This document shows, in pieces, positions 34,195 to 45,952 of a stretch of 64,000 nt of DNA. Every line of letters starts with the position of its first letter. Within the stretch, counting starts at the first letter, position 1. Location: the NCBI GenBank assembly GCA_036873755.1, contig JAVTVY010020354.1, positions 1 to 64,000 on the forward strand, read 5' to 3'. The position numbers and the translations under genes were made by a program. A model generated the notes under the pieces. The model was given only the letters and a program-made list of their open reading frames with translations. It made no database searches and was not told where the DNA came from. Source of the DNA: Hanleya hanleyi. Its lineage: Eukaryota; Mollusca; Polyplacophora; Lepidopleurida; Hanleyidae.

Positions 34195-34720
34195 TGTGAA
34201 GATGTACCTCAGTGTACATGCATTTAAAATAGAATTATGTTGATCTAGTGTTGGAAAAAAAATCAGGGGGAAGTAGGCTTTAAGAGATGACAGAAAATCA
34301 AAAATTGCATATACAGTGATAATAATGACTATTGAATCAAATATATTTTCAAGCGATCACGTGATTTATTCGTAATATTTCATTCATGCCGGAGGGGACT
34401 AACAGGTTGTTGTTAGGTCGTTGTTGTCTTCAGCTACAATCTGTTTGATGAGGCCGGAGAGATGAAGTGATGTGTGCTTCTTTCTGCAAATCCGCACGGA
34501 TTTGGTTGTCATTATAGCCACGTCCGTCATCGTGATGGGCGTGATGTCCTGTGATGTGATCAAAAATCATGTCGTTTGCTCGCACATAGTTGTTTTCTCA
34601 CCCATATAGGCACATTGACGTAGATTTATTTGCTTATTCCTAAGATCTCATTTCCCCCTGTGTACAAAATAAGTTCACCATGTTCATTTTCTGCTTTATG
34701 TCGCGATATGACGGAAACAA
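34195..34720 (+). repeat. Segment duplicated at 43660-44175
   Basis: About 500 bp, same orientation and roughly 80-85% similar by eye to 43660-44175 (shared: AAGAGATGACAGAAAATCAA, ACAATCTGTTTGATGAG, CTTTCTGCAAATCCG). The copies flank the last Kv exon, one in intron 2 and one downstream. Confidence 0.75.
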
Positions 34721-34849
34721 TGTTTAAAGCAACGCTAAATCTTATTGAGAAACAATAATATATTGTAGTGCCCTAAAAAAATACGACGAACACCATCAAA
34801 TCCGTGGTGGTGTCCACTATGGAGGCCGTATTCTACCAAACTCTACCAA

Positions 34850-35285
34850 GCGTTATCTCCAGCCTTGTAAGCACTTTACCGGGAAACTACGCCACTGCCG
34901 TCCTTATTTCAAGCGTCCGTATCTCGGAAGCCGTTGGAGATTTTCTAGATAAACTTTGTTTGTTGCGTAGAAAGGCTCGAGTATTTGCCTGGTTGTGTTT
35001 TCATATTCTTATTTGATCACTTGGTTTGCACTGTAGTCGTGAACATTATAAACCTTTCTGGCACGATTTTTTTTTTCTAACGGCGTGTTTGATTGTCTCA
35101 AAATGTGGGTATGGTGATCTTGCAGGATGGACAAAACCCTGATAAGGCTTTGGTGTTGTTAGCGTGATCCCACGGGCATGATTTTGGCAACTCAAAGGGT
35201 GACGTTTTTCATAAAATAAAAATTGCCCTTTTTGACAAGAGATTAGCTATATATATACATATTAGTGTATTTCAGGTTGCCGGAC
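34850..35285 (+). repeat. Diverged repeat pair, copy 1 (copy 2 at 36040-36460)
   Basis: The pair shares ATAAACCTTTCTGG, CCTGGTTGTGTTT, TTTTTCATAAAAT and GTGTATTTCAGGT in order, spaced similarly. Non-coding. Confidence 0.65.
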
Positions 35286-35289
35286 ATAA

Positions 35290-35990
35290 GTATGATATTA
35301 CCCATAGTAATAGTCATAGTCAATTTTATTTATAATCGGTATACATTTGTACAGGGAACATAGCAAAAACAAGTTCCGTTGAGCGTTTACGACCGAATAA
35401 CAGTAAAATCACAAAAATACACATATATACAAGCATAATAGAACATTTTTATCACAGTTCGATATCGCAAATACTTTTTGACTGTTACTTGGAGGAATAG
35501 ACTAACTCCATTTTTCTATCTATTCAAATATATGGCTGCTTATTTAAAATCAAACAGCGGGCACACGACTGGGGGCGACATATGGAACAGTTACATTCTT
35601 TCCTATTCCATACATTAATTATTTTCTTAAAATCGTTAAAATTTGTAGTCGCTCGTATATGTTCGGGGAGATCAAACGCGATTATCGCGGAATTATAACG
35701 GGATATTTCGCAATATCGCGTTTTCGCGTTATCTCATCGCAATATCGCGTTATCGAATCGCAATATCGCGCCCAAAATGTTTCAAGGGCGATGCTCGATG
35801 GCCCCTCTCGGCCATCATAATTTATAGTATGCCGCTTAGTTCGGACTTTAGGAAGATCGAGTAAATTGGAGTACCTGAAATAGTAAAATCTTTCCTTCTT
35901 GTTAAGTTTCGACAAATATTCAGGATTGTTACCATTTAAAAATTTGAAAGTCTCGATGGGCATCAATCTCAAACTTTTAAGAAGCAAAGA
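35290..35990 (-). pseudogene. LINE C-terminal fragment with inserted TATCGC repeat
   Basis: Minus-strand frame from 35987 contains RLMPIETFKFLNGNNPEYLS, then LDLPKVRTKRHTINY, a typical LINE C-terminus. The frame is then broken by a segment of about 140 bp (about 35685-35830) made of AATATCGCGTTATCG-like units ending at GATGGCCCCTCTCGGCCA. After it come LPEHIRATTNF-like and WNRKECNCSICRPQSC residues (35660-35560), the final cysteine-rich part, and an AT-rich 3' UTR to about 35290. Confidence 0.65.
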
Positions 35991-36819
35991 AGTGCTTTTA
36001 TATTTCTGTAGTGGACCTGGAGCTATGATTTATTTCCTTTGCGATCCAGTGGCTGTGAATTCCAAAATTTGTCACCGCGCCATCGCCATTCGAAATGTCC
36101 TTATCTCTGAAACTATCGGAGGTTTTTGGGCGAATGTTTGTTTGCTATCTCTCTAGGTCTTGTGATATTACCTGGTTGTGTTTGCGTGTTTCAATTAATC
36201 ACTAGATGGCGCTGTAAACCTTTCTGGAATCATATTTTTCCAATAGTTAGTAGGATTTGCACTAAATTTGTATATAGCTGTCTTGTAGGAGAGACACAGA
36301 TCTGAAAAGATTTTGTTTATGTAAGCTTTAACGCAAGTGCATGATTTTGGCGACCCGAAAGGGGACATTTTTCATAAAATGAAAATTGACCGATTTGAAC
36401 AGAGAGAAATTGCGTATTACTGGTGTATTTCAGGTAGCTGATCAAGAGCAAGATATGGCTAAATCTGTAATTTATTTCCTTTGTGATACAGAATTTATTT
36501 ATTTCTTCTTATTTTGACTTGTTTGATGCTAAAACTTCACACTAAAGATGTATAAATGTGACATTTCACAGTCCGATAATATGCAATGGTTGAAATTTGA
36601 TTAAATTGTATAGTTCTGTGGTCTTGGTTACATAGTATCTGTTAGCTGAACCTGGATAAAGTTTTTGATCACTGAGAAACTGAAGTAGCGCACATACATT
36701 TCACGCCTGGCAGATGTGTATCAAATTTCGCTTGCCATACAGTTATATATGTCCCCCTGATATGATATGACTTAGAGGATTATTGATTATTGACCTCTAA
36801 TTATAATATACATGGTGAG

Positions 36820-37145
36820 TTATCTCCAGAACGACAACAAAATGGAGAGCTGAAACTCCTAGACTTTATAGTTTATCACATTGGGGTCATTTTGAGCCTA
36901 TTCGCATACCACCCCCCCCTCCCCCCGAGCAGAAGATCATGGGCAAATTCAAAATGGCGGACACGGGGGGTACCAGAAAAGTGATGTTTTTGCCATATTT
37001 CTTCAAAATTTCTGCTTTTCCGGGCTGAAAAGCGATAAAGAACTATTTTATTTCACATCACATTAATATTTATTAAGTTACCATGCAGTTTTTGCGGAGA
37101 AATCGCATAAATGAAAAAATCCCGAAAAAGCCTAGGCCATATAGG
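36820..37145 (+). repeat. Interspersed repeat family R1, copy 2
   Basis: Truncated copy in the same orientation as 28745-29290, sharing TTGGGGTCATTTTGAGCCTA, CAAATTCAAAATGGCGG and ATTTCTTCAAAATTTCTGC. Confidence 0.7.
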
Positions 37146-37532
37146 GTTAAATTACTGGGAATTACTATCTTCTTGGTCTTTCACAGTCTATTAATCACAC
37201 TACATTCAGCTTATGCCGGTGCTAGGGGCCGTGTGGATACTTCATCGTCTCCACATGAACAGCTGAAATAAAGGCGCGGCTGAGATACTAAGGCTACATC
37301 TGAGAATCCACCGTATTCTCCGATACTTTCCTGTGGAGTCATATGGTTGCATTTTAGTCGCCAGACGTCATCAATTCTTCCCACCTCTTGCATATCGCTC
37401 CAACTGAACAAGTTGACTAGGTCACCTTAAAGAAGAGAGTACACATACTAGCACTTTGTTTCAAGATTGCGTTTGCAGCACCTCTCCTTGTTATAACCAA
37501 TTTATCAAAGAAGGAATGTAGGCCAAAATTGT

Positions 37533-38231
37533 TCACGCGTTACAAAAACGCCATAGATCTTGCACGCTACGCTCGTATTTTGCTATCAGCAGGCGACATG
37601 TATCGCCAAATTTGAGAAACTTATATCCCTGCTTTATAAGTTTCTGCAACAATGTTTTGGGACGTTGATTAAAGTCGTCACATTTAACACAGAATCTAGC
37701 AAATGCTACTAGCCGAGATGTGTATACGCCATATGCAGGTCCCACTGGAATATTACTGTCCAGAAAGGGATAGTTTACGATGTCGAAATTGTAATCGTCT
37801 ATTTTGTCATGAAGTCGACGAGAGAGAAAGCCCGCTTCATTTTTATAGAGAAATAGGTCTAAATATGATGTGCCTGTAGGGCTATCTCTAGTTTCCTCCA
37901 GTGAAGATGGATATATATCCTTTACTGCGTCATTTATATAGCAATTATCCACAGCGAGAGGATCGTCTATATAGCGTTTGGTGAAAGAGAAGGAACGGGC
38001 TTTGAATGGATCGGTGTTTGAAAGCGCCTGCATATAGTCATATTCATAAGAGAACAGATATAGGTCCGCCAACAGGGGCGCACGATTAGTACCCATTGGA
38101 ATACCTATATGTTGTTGATATATTGTCTTGCCAAATTTCACATAGATATTTTAATGAGAAATTCATGCAACTCTGTAAACAAAGAAACATCCCATGAACG
38201 ATATCTCTTGTTTGTGGTAGTGCTAAATAAT
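37533..38231 (-). pseudogene. Penelope-like reverse transcriptase fragment
   Basis: Minus-strand frame 38141-37533 (202 codons) reads through the RT catalytic half: IGIPMGTNRAPLLADLYLFS, SFSFTKRYIDDPLAVDN (Y-I-D-D catalytic box), SYLDLFLYKNEAG, DDYNFDIVNYPFLDSNIPVG, PAYGVYTSRLVAFARF, then LLQKLIKQGYKFLKF and a stop. Upstream, 38231-38142, NKRYRSWDVSLFTELHEFLI continues in another frame. The motif set identifies an RT of the MGTN-APLLADL family, probably Penelope-like. No GIY-YIG endonuclease is visible. The foldback at 38232-39812 cuts the 5' part. Confidence 0.75.
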
Positions 38232-39812
38232 GCTGTATGGCTTCTGACATTAATATATCTACAGCGGTTCAGCTCTCTGTCTTTCTTCTATTCTGTGTAC
38301 GATGGGAAAGTTTACTACGGAGTCGCGCCCCCTCCCGCACCCAGGCCAGATAGGACAAAGGTAGAGAGGGGCATCTCTGGAATACATTTAGAATAGGGAA
38401 AATTTTGATTTTGAATACATTATTTAATATATGGAGTACTGATATCGTCTGATCGTTAAACAACGATACACAATTTTATGTTCACTTTAGTTTTAAGGGT
38501 GAACTGAGGTACTGGGTAAGAGACCCTGTACAGTCTGCAAATGTTCTTAAAATGGTAATTCATGGTGTGAGGTGTTTCGACAAATGGGTATCGATTATGG
38601 AACATTTCCATAAATTATGAAGAAATATGTAGAAAAAAAAGAATCGGTCAAAGGAATGTAGACCATCCATATCCTTTAGATGGTCCCACATGGGAACCAT
38701 TTTCCATGCGCTTATATGGGACAATGGCGATTTGCCGAATTGTTCAGAAGAGGCTGAATTTCCTAGAAAACGGGTTCACATACCTCAAAATAGCATAACA
38801 ATAAACAAAAGACTGATATCTGATACAACAAAACCATTTATGTGTATTACTGGCGGTTCGTTAGAGGGGTGGGTATGACCGGAAAGTTGGCATTTTACAT
38901 TCAACGGTTGGATAGTGTTATGATAATAATTGGTTGATTAATATGTAACTTTATTTGTTTACTTACTTTGTGTATTCTTTAGTTAAGCTCTGTACATTTT
39001 TTTAATTTGATGGAACAAATTTCTTGATCGATGAAGTGGTGTTCTGATGGAAACATTGTAGGTTAATATGTACATTTATTTTATGTTAGTTTATTAGTCA
39101 GTAAACCTTGAAACTATACTTACCCGTGTTTTAGAAATATAATCGGCAGAACCAGTGTCCGAGACTTTCAAAAGATTAAAGTTAATTGTATCCCGATTAG
39201 CCGACTCGCTGGTTATTAGAATACAATGAAATCTCCGTTAGACTCTGTTGGGGCAACGGTGATTATTGGCGACGCTAGAAACCTGTCTTAACGTGTACTT
39301 AACCAATCACCGTGTGTGACGATCACTCGCCTTACCACTCGCCTTACACTCCTTTAGGGACCATCTAAAGGATATGGATGGTCTACATTCCTTTGACCGA
39401 TTCTTTTTTTTCTACATTTTTCTTCATAATTTATGGAAATGTTCCATAATCGATACCCATTTGTCGAAACACCTCACACCATGAATTACCATTTTAAGAA
39501 CATTTGCAGACTGTACAGGGTCTCTTACCCAGTACCTCAGTTCACCCTTAAAACTAAAGTGAACATAAAATTGTGTATCGTTGTTTAACGATCAGACGAT
39601 ATCAGTACTCCATATATTAAATAATGTATTCAAAATCAAAATTTTCCCTATTCTAAATGTATTCCAGAGATGCCCCTCTCTACCTTTGTCCTATCTGGCC
39701 TGGGTGCGGGAGGGGGCGCGACTCCGTAGTAAACTTTCCCATCGTACACAGAATAGAAGAAAGACAGAGAGCTGAACCGTTGTAGATATATTAATGTCAG
39801 AAGCCATACAGC
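38232..39812. mobile_element. Foldback element with 456-bp arms
   Basis: The arms 38232-38687 and 39357-39812 are near-perfect inverted copies. They start GCTGTATGGCTTCTGACATT and run to the ATCCTTTAGATGGTCCC segment; both encode the same spurious 64-codon ORF. The 669-bp spacer includes 39065-39341, itself inverted relative to 41946-42226. Adjacent to a Penelope-like fragment; no transposase. Confidence 0.8.
39065..39341 (+). repeat. Inverted partner of 41946-42226
   Basis: About 280 bp, over 90% identical by eye in opposite orientation (GTTAATATGTACATTTATTT ... CGATCACTCGCCTTAC). The two copies bracket a second foldback and an unidentified region. Confidence 0.8.
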
Positions 39813-39814
39813 CA

Positions 39815-40636
39815 AACTACAATTTCAATCAAAACTGTAACGGTACACATGCACACTGCGAATAACTATGTTCTCTGGATTGGATCGTAACACGGCGTTC
39901 TTGTGTTTATAGGTAAATTTACGATCACTATATTTGGTGGAGATAGGGCTAGATTCCAACCTCTCGCTGATCACATGACTGACAAAGTCGGACACCGTTG
40001 AATTTTACCCCGAGACTATTGAGAGCGACATTAGAGCGAAGAAAGCTTCAACAACAGCAACAGCAACAAGGACAGCAAGCCGCGCAAGATCAATACAGCG
40101 ATCCGACAGTTGAACCAGTGGAGACAGAATTAACATCACAACAACAAGAAGGATATATCCTTGACAGTACGCTGGATTCAACTGCGGAATTCAATCGGGT
40201 TCTCCACCAAATATAGTGATCGTAAATTTACCTATAAACACAAGAACGCCGTGTTACGATCCAATCCAGAGAACATAGTCTATTCGCAGTGTGCATGTGT
40301 ACCGTAATTCTAATTACAAAAATTTATGATAAGCAACCGTTATTTCCAACATAAGACAGTGTATACGAATATAGTATTAAATTAATATAGTAAATAATGT
40401 AGTAATATATTAAATATTAAAGTATAACATTACAAGACTTTAGGTTGAGTATATGGTATAAACAGTGTTACGGAACATAATTAATATTGGAAATGGTATG
40501 ACCAACCTGGAGTTACCATCTAAACGTGTACTTACCTATAAACACAAGAACGCCGTGTTACAATCCAATCCAGAGAACATAGTTTATCCGCAATATGCAT
40601 GTGTACCGTTACAGTTTTTTGATTGAAATTGTAGTC
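39815..40636. mobile_element. Foldback repeat with three copies of a 100-120 bp arm
   Basis: The arm 39815-39940 (ACTACAATTTCAATC ... GGTAAATTTACGATCACTAT) is inverted at 40525-40636 and again, partially, at 40205-40306. The 39940-40200 spacer encodes a glutamine-rich stretch (KLQQQQQQQGQQAAQDQ) that I cannot assign; it may be simple CAA/CAG repeat. Confidence 0.75.
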
Positions 40637-40650
40637 CAGCGCTAAGTACA

Positions 40651-40725
<75 letters not shown>
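40651..40725. repeat. (TAAA)n microsatellite
   Basis: About 18 uninterrupted TAAA units; the repeated LFIY translation on the minus strand is an artefact. Confidence 0.95.
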
Positions 40726-40726
<1 letters not shown>

Positions 40727-41945
40727 AAATAACAATGAGAGATTAGTAGGAGATATAAATAGAAGTAAATAAGAATCGCTATGTACAAGTTCGTAAGTCT
40801 CTTTCTGTTTTTTTTGGTTAAGTTGTACTAGTAAATATGAGTTCACTGTAGGCCTAATCGCGTGGATGATTCCTTTGTCTTGGTACCCCTTTGTACGCAC
40901 AAAGCCGTCCAGAAAAAAACTGGGAGAACCATGGGCGTCTTCAGGATTTTTCGAATCGACTTCCCTAACGACGCCCTTGGGAACAGGGTGGGTTCTTCCA
41001 GAAATCTTGCCTGTAACAATTGCCCGGAGTGTGTATTGGGGCACAGGACGGCAGGTCTACGTCCTATATTGTGTGAAAGTCAAAGGATGATATTCTGTGT
41101 TGAGGCGTCAGTTCGGTGTCATCTATGGGGTAGCGTGTCGGTGTGGTTTAGGATTTGGTATTCTGGTTGCTTAGTTCGGTGGGGTAGCGTGTCTGGCGTG
41201 GTACAGGGTCGAGTATTCTGGACGTTCTTGTGGACCGACGATGATGATCATCATGTTCATCTCCATTTGGTGCTGTTTTATAATATTTGTCGTCATCGGT
41301 GTTCTGTTTCATGGCTGGTCTTACTCGACTGTGGTCTTCAGTGTGCTGTGCCTGTATTACAAAGAATAGAAGAGTTTGTAGTTTCTTGTTTTCTGGTGTT
41401 ATTGTTTGCCACCGACTGGCACTATCGTGATTTAAGTCACACATGATCAGGAGCAATAATTAATTAGGTACTAAATATTATAAATAAAAATATTATTATA
41501 ATTAAAGCCGATTGTGAATGTTTGATATAACCTCCAGTCTTCTGCCCCTGCTAGAAAACCGGACGGTTAACATTCGTTAACGAGGGTTGGAAATAAGGGA
41601 ACACAATTTGGTCGGAGCTCATTATTAGGAGCTTTTAATTTGTTCAGTGAATTTGTCTATGTTATTGCTATGGCATTTTGATTGGTTAGTGCCCAAATTT
41701 GATCAGTCATTTCTGATCACTGACCCTTATTTCCGCCCCTGTAAATAGTTTTGACTAAGCGTGCTACATTTATTTAAATTTGGTCCTAGGTTTCTTGGTG
41801 TAACCATATAGTATTAAATGGTAGAGTGATAGTCAGTCGATTTGATGTGAGCTAGTAAGGTGGAGTATACTTTGTTTATAAGAGGTGGTTTAGGATTTTG
41901 CCGTCACAGTACCATGCCACTGTCCTTTATAGTGCTCTGGTTGGT
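40727..41945. other. Unidentified region, possible decayed coding sequence on the minus strand
   Basis: Minus strand 41044-40820 reads VPKGVVREVDSKNPEDAHGS and SFFLDGFVRTKGYQDKGIIH, which looks protein-like but matches no family I know. A further minus-strand ORF at 41456-41148 adds PVPRQTRYPTELSNQ. It may be a remnant of another mobile element. The overlapping plus-strand ORF of 194 codons looks like its shadow. Confidence 0.3.
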
Positions 41946-42226
41946 AAGGCGAGTGATCGTCAAACACGGTGATTGGTTAAGTACACGTTAAGACAGGTTT
42001 CCAGCGTCGGCAATAATCACCATTGCCCCAACAGAGTCTAACGCGGAGATGTCATTGTATTCTAATAATCCGCGAGTCGGCTAATCGGGATACAATTAAC
42101 ATTTAATCTTTTGAAAGTCTCGGACACTGGTTCTCCCCATTATATTTCTAAAACACGGGTAAGTATAGTTTCAAGGTTTACTGATTAATAAACTAACATA
42201 AAATAAATGTACATATTAACCTACCA
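41946..42226 (-). repeat. Inverted partner of 39065-39341
   Basis: Opposite-orientation copy, GTAAGGCGAGTGATCGTC ... AATGTACATATTAACCTAC. Confidence 0.8.
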
Positions 42227-42702
42227 CGTTTTCATCATAACAATAGCTCAAAGTGTTCACAAGGCTGAAGATTAAGCTTGTGATGCCTTCTCAAGTTCTT
42301 CGATATTGACTTTCAACAAAAAGGTCAACGAGTAACTGCTTTATAAATGAACATCCTAGAATATTTCCCACCCCCTCCTAGACACAGGACTGAAAAGAAG
42401 TGACCCCTTATTTTTTATTATATATTCAACGAAAACTATATGTGTTTAATATTTGATAGAAATGAGCTGAAATTTTACATAAGAGAAGTTGATTTAATGA
42501 GCTTCAATTTTCCCTATGTTTTCAGTGTTATGTCTATTCACTGACACACACACATATGGTTGCTATATAAGTCATAACAAGTATGGTAACCCATCCTTTT
42601 ATTCAAATATTGTCTTCTATTAACCAGATTAATAAATATTGAAAAAAAAAATCATCTAGAACTGAACATCCGGAACTTATTTGGCCTTCCTTTGTTTTAC
42701 AG

Positions 42703-43524
42703 TGTGTTCGAGTGGCGTACCTATTCTTGGTTCTGGTGTCCTTCCTGAACGCTTGTGCTCTCTCCTTCATCCGCGGTCGTGGAAGCGCTCCATTGGAATT
42801 GTATCACGGCCAACCCTCTCCAGGCAACTGTTCAATTACCCTTGAACGGCAAACTATGATGTTCCTAAACCCTCACCTTTACTCCGTCGAAATCGCCTGC
42901 CTGTCAATTCTGACGCCATTTGTATTCATACGCGCTGTGGTGTGTCCCGATAAAGTCGTCTTCTGGAGGTCGCCTCTGAATATTTTAGATACGTTGTATC
43001 TCCTCTTGAGCTGGCCGCTCTCCGTCATCTTCACCGTTAACCCGTCGTATCGGCCGATTATGATGAGTGTCGACATAACTGGTGTACTGGTACATATTGG
43101 GATGACCGTAGGCCTGTTGCGGATTTTTCGCGCTGCTCGACATCACAGAGGCGTTCGAGAACTATGGTACGCCATACGCGCCAGTTTTCGCGAAGTGAGG
43201 CTCCTATCTATTTTCGTCGTCCTCTCCGTTGTCATCTTCGGCACAGGGTTTTACTGTGCGGAAATGTTTTCAAGTGCGGGCCCTGACAATATCTTTATCT
43301 CATTTTGGTGGGCACTTGTTACCATGACAACCCTTGGATATGGGGACGTCGTTCCCTCTGGTCCAGTCGGTTACATTGTTGCCAGCTTCTGTGCTCTCAT
43401 TGGTTTAATCATGATCAGCCTGCCGATTCCGTTCATTGCTCACAATTTCAATCTGTATTATGGATACAGAAGTCGATTCTGTAAAAAGTTGGCCGTCTTG
43501 AAAAAATCTGGTGGTACGAACTGA
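42703..43524 (+). CDS. Kv channel exon 3: S1-S6 and pore
   Basis: Last exon, residues 224-496, with intact frame to TGA at 43522-43524. S1 is about 226-246, followed by an N-C-S glycosylation sequon at Asn265. S2 is about 282-302, S3 contains NILD (Asp319), and S4 reads GLLRIFRAARHHRG. The selectivity filter TTLGYGD is at 432-438 and S6 has PIP at 464-466 in place of PVP. By eye alignment to Shaker, S4 positions R1-R3 are His354, Met357 and Gly360, while R4, K5 and R6 are Arg363, 366 and 369. The S2 charge-transfer residues Phe290 and Glu293 are Leu293 and Phe296. The pore should conduct K+; voltage sensing is probably altered or lost. The C-terminus is very short (about 20 residues after S6). 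Confidence 0.93.
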   Translation, partial: CVRVAYLFLVLVSFLNACALSFIRGRGSAPLELYHGQPSPGNCSITLERQTMMFLNPHLYSVEIACLSILTPFVFIRAVVCPDKVVFWRSPLNILDTLYLLLSWPLSVIFTVNPSYRPIMMSVDITGVLVHIGMTVGLLRIFRAARHHRGVRELWYAIRASFREVRLLSIFVVLSVVIFGTGFYCAEMFSSAGPDNIFISFWWALVTMTTLGYGDVVPSGPVGYIVASFCALIGLIMISLPIPFIAHNFNLYYGYRSRFCKKLAVLKKSGGTN

Positions 43525-45148
43525 TGAGGGCAGTAAGGACAGAGGATTGAATAACATGACAATTTCCACTTGTCTTATTGTCAACATGGACTGGTAGAAG
43601 AAAGTTTGGTTATGTCAGCTACGGATAATGATGATAATGTTGTTCAGTTATTTCCCAGTATACAGGCATTTAAAGTGGAATTATGCTGATGTAGTGTTGG
43701 AAACATTTTTAGCATGGGGAAGTAGGTTGTAAGAGATGACAGAAAATCAATAATTACATATACAGTGCTAATATTGACTATTGAATCACTCATATTTGCT
43801 AGCGAACACGTGATTTATTCGTGATATTTCAATTATGCTGGAGGGGACGGCCGCATTGTATCGTGGACTAACAGATCGATGTTGTCTCCAAATACAATCT
43901 GTTTGATGAGTCGGGAGAGGCGAAATGATGTGTGTTCCTTTCTGCAAATCCGTACGGATTTAGTTGTCGCTGTAGTGATGTATGCCATCGTGATAGGTTT
44001 GATCTCCAATGAGGTGATCAACTAATATATCGTTTGCTCGAACATATTTGTTTTCTCTCTCATCTCGACACATACATGTATGCGAAGATTAATTTGCTTG
44101 TTCCTAAGGTCTCACACTCTCCTCTTAAAAAAAAACAAGTTATCTATGTTTATTTGCTGCTTCTTGTCGTGATATGACTGAAACATTGTTGAACACAATG
44201 TTAACCCTATCTGACCTGGGTTTTTGGGGACCTGTCCACGCCGGGGGGGGGGGGCGGAATGCACCCCCCCTAATTATTTTTCTTACCCCTTGACCTAGGG
44301 GGCTGAAACTTATCACGCTATACCCTTGGTTGAAGCTCTACCAGGAAATGCAAACAAAAATCCAAGATGGCCGCTTTGATGACGTCATTTTCAAAAACGA
44401 CATTTTTTTGGTCGATTTTTCGGTCAGATTTTCCGAAATTTTTATTTTTGCAATTTCTCCGCAAAAACTGCATGATAAATTAGTAAATATTAATGTAATG
44501 TGAAATAAAATAGTTTTTGCCCACTTTTCATTGCGGAAAAGCAGAAATTATGAAGAAATATGACAGAAACATCACTTTTCTGGGACCCCACGTGGCCGCC
44601 ATCTTGAATTTACCCATGATTCTCAACTCGAGGGATTACGCAAATAAGCTCAAAATGACCCCAATACGATAAACTATAAAGTCACGGAGTGTCAGCTCTC
44701 CATTTTTTGTCGTTCCGGAGATATGTAAAACTTATTTGCAGAACGCTGAGAGAATTAAGAGGATAAATCAAAGACTGGTTGGCCGGGTTTCAGGATAATA
44801 TGACTGGGTGAAGAATCAAGTCATATGATATGGTGCTTCTTTGAGGCAGCACAATAATAGTGCAGCATTGTGACAGCTCTGTCGCATATACGCTCACTGC
44901 AGTGTTATACATGTAACATTGCTGAAAGCTACGTTCAAACCTGTTCACTCACTATATGGGAAACATGAAGATTGAAGTGTTCGAATCAGTGAGTTTGAGG
45001 AGCCAAACATGCGCTTCGTTCCAATCCAATCTGGCCGGGGCGATATGTCGGGGGGAGGGGGAATGCTGATTCCGGCCCCTAACTATGTTCGTTATCATTG
45101 AGACCAAGAAGTGAAAACTTATCACATTATACCCTTCAGTCATGCTCT
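43525..45148. other. Region downstream of Kv gene: duplicated segment and R1 repeat
   Basis: 43525-43625 is the presumed 3' UTR, repeated after the pseudogene at 45483-45590. 43660-44175 is the second copy of 34195-34720. No other gene seen. Confidence 0.6.
44205..44740 (-). repeat. Interspersed repeat family R1, inverted copy 3
   Basis: Reverse-complement of the 28745-29290 repeat, beginning AACCCTATCTGACCTGG and including CTCCATTTTTTGTCGTTCCG near its other end. Confidence 0.7.
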
Positions 45149-45482
45149 AACGCCCTACGCGCCAGTTTTCGCGAAGTGAGGCACCTATCTATTTTCGTCG
45201 TCCTCTCCGTTGTCATCTTCGGCACAGGGTTTCACTGTGTGGAAATATTTTCAAGTGCGCGCTCTGACTATATCTTCATCTCATTTTGATGGGCACTTGT
45301 AGCCATGACAACCTTTGGATATTGGGACTTTTTTGTTGCCAGCTTCTTTGCTCCCATTGGTCTAATTATGATCAGTCTGCCGATCCCGTTCATTGATCAC
45401 AATTTCAATCTGTATTATAGATAAACAAGTCGATTCTGTAAAAAGTTGGCCGTCATGAAAAAATTTGGTGGCACGAACTGAT
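45149..45482 (+). pseudogene. Kv exon 3 partial duplicate (S4-S6), decayed
   Basis: Close copy of 43170-43524 starting in the S4-S5 linker (LRASFREVRHLSIFVVLSVV). Lesions: TGA at 45287-45289 where the parent has the first pore Trp codon; the filter Gly changed to Trp (GYWD for GYGD); loss of about ten codons after the filter (VVPSGPVGYI); a stop after the LYY of S6. Upstream sensor and T1 exons are absent. The 3' flank homologous to 43525-43625 was copied too, so this was a DNA-level duplication, not a retrocopy. Confidence 0.9.
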
Positions 45483-45946
45483 GTTTTATGATGGCAGTAA
45501 GGACAGATGATTGAATAACATGGAAATTGTCACTCGTCTTATTCTCAACAGGAACTGGTAGAAGGTAGATTGGTTATGTCAGCTACGGGAAACATTTGTT
45601 ACCACAGTGCACGTAAATACATTCATTATTTTTAAATGTCACCGACCACATGTATGACGTCTCAAATGCCAAGAATTTGGCGAAAAGTATCGGCAACAAA
45701 CGAATTTCCAATGAGGCCATTGTACATATTAAGATTTAATGACTAAAAAAAAAAGAACAGAAATATAATTCAGCTGGGTAACCGTGTTAGAATGAAAAAA
45801 TCAATATCCCCATCCAAATTAATTACCTGGAAATTCTATCATTTTTTGAGCTGTGGAGGTCATGTTGAATTGACGAACCAGTTCACCATGGTCTACTATA
45901 CAAATAGTGGATAATAAGTGTTGTGCCTTCCCTGTTATATTAGCTG

Positions 45947-45952
45947 AAGCAC
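45947..45952. repeat. Left target-site duplication of foldback element 3
   Basis: AAGCAC, exactly repeated at 58533-58538 just outside the mirrored terminus. Confidence 0.7.

Larger units (their letters stand above)
33749..42702 (+). other. Kv gene intron 2
   Basis: 8954-bp GT-AG intron ending CTTTGTTTTACAG. It is packed with mobile-element debris: a repeat pair (34850-35285 and 36040-36460), LINE and Penelope-like fragments on the minus strand, R1 repeat copy 2, and nested foldback structures at 38232-42226. Confidence 0.8.

Noticed and set aside
38269..38463. 64-codon ORF found identically at 39581-39775
   Set aside because: Identity follows from the inverted arms; no domain or coding signal.
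40532..40800. Minus-strand LFIYLFIY membrane-like segment
   Set aside because: Translation of the (TAAA)n microsatellite.
40862..41446. 194-codon plus-strand ORF
   Set aside because: Composition is odd (Trp/Cys/Val-rich) and the opposite strand looks more protein-like; considered a shadow.
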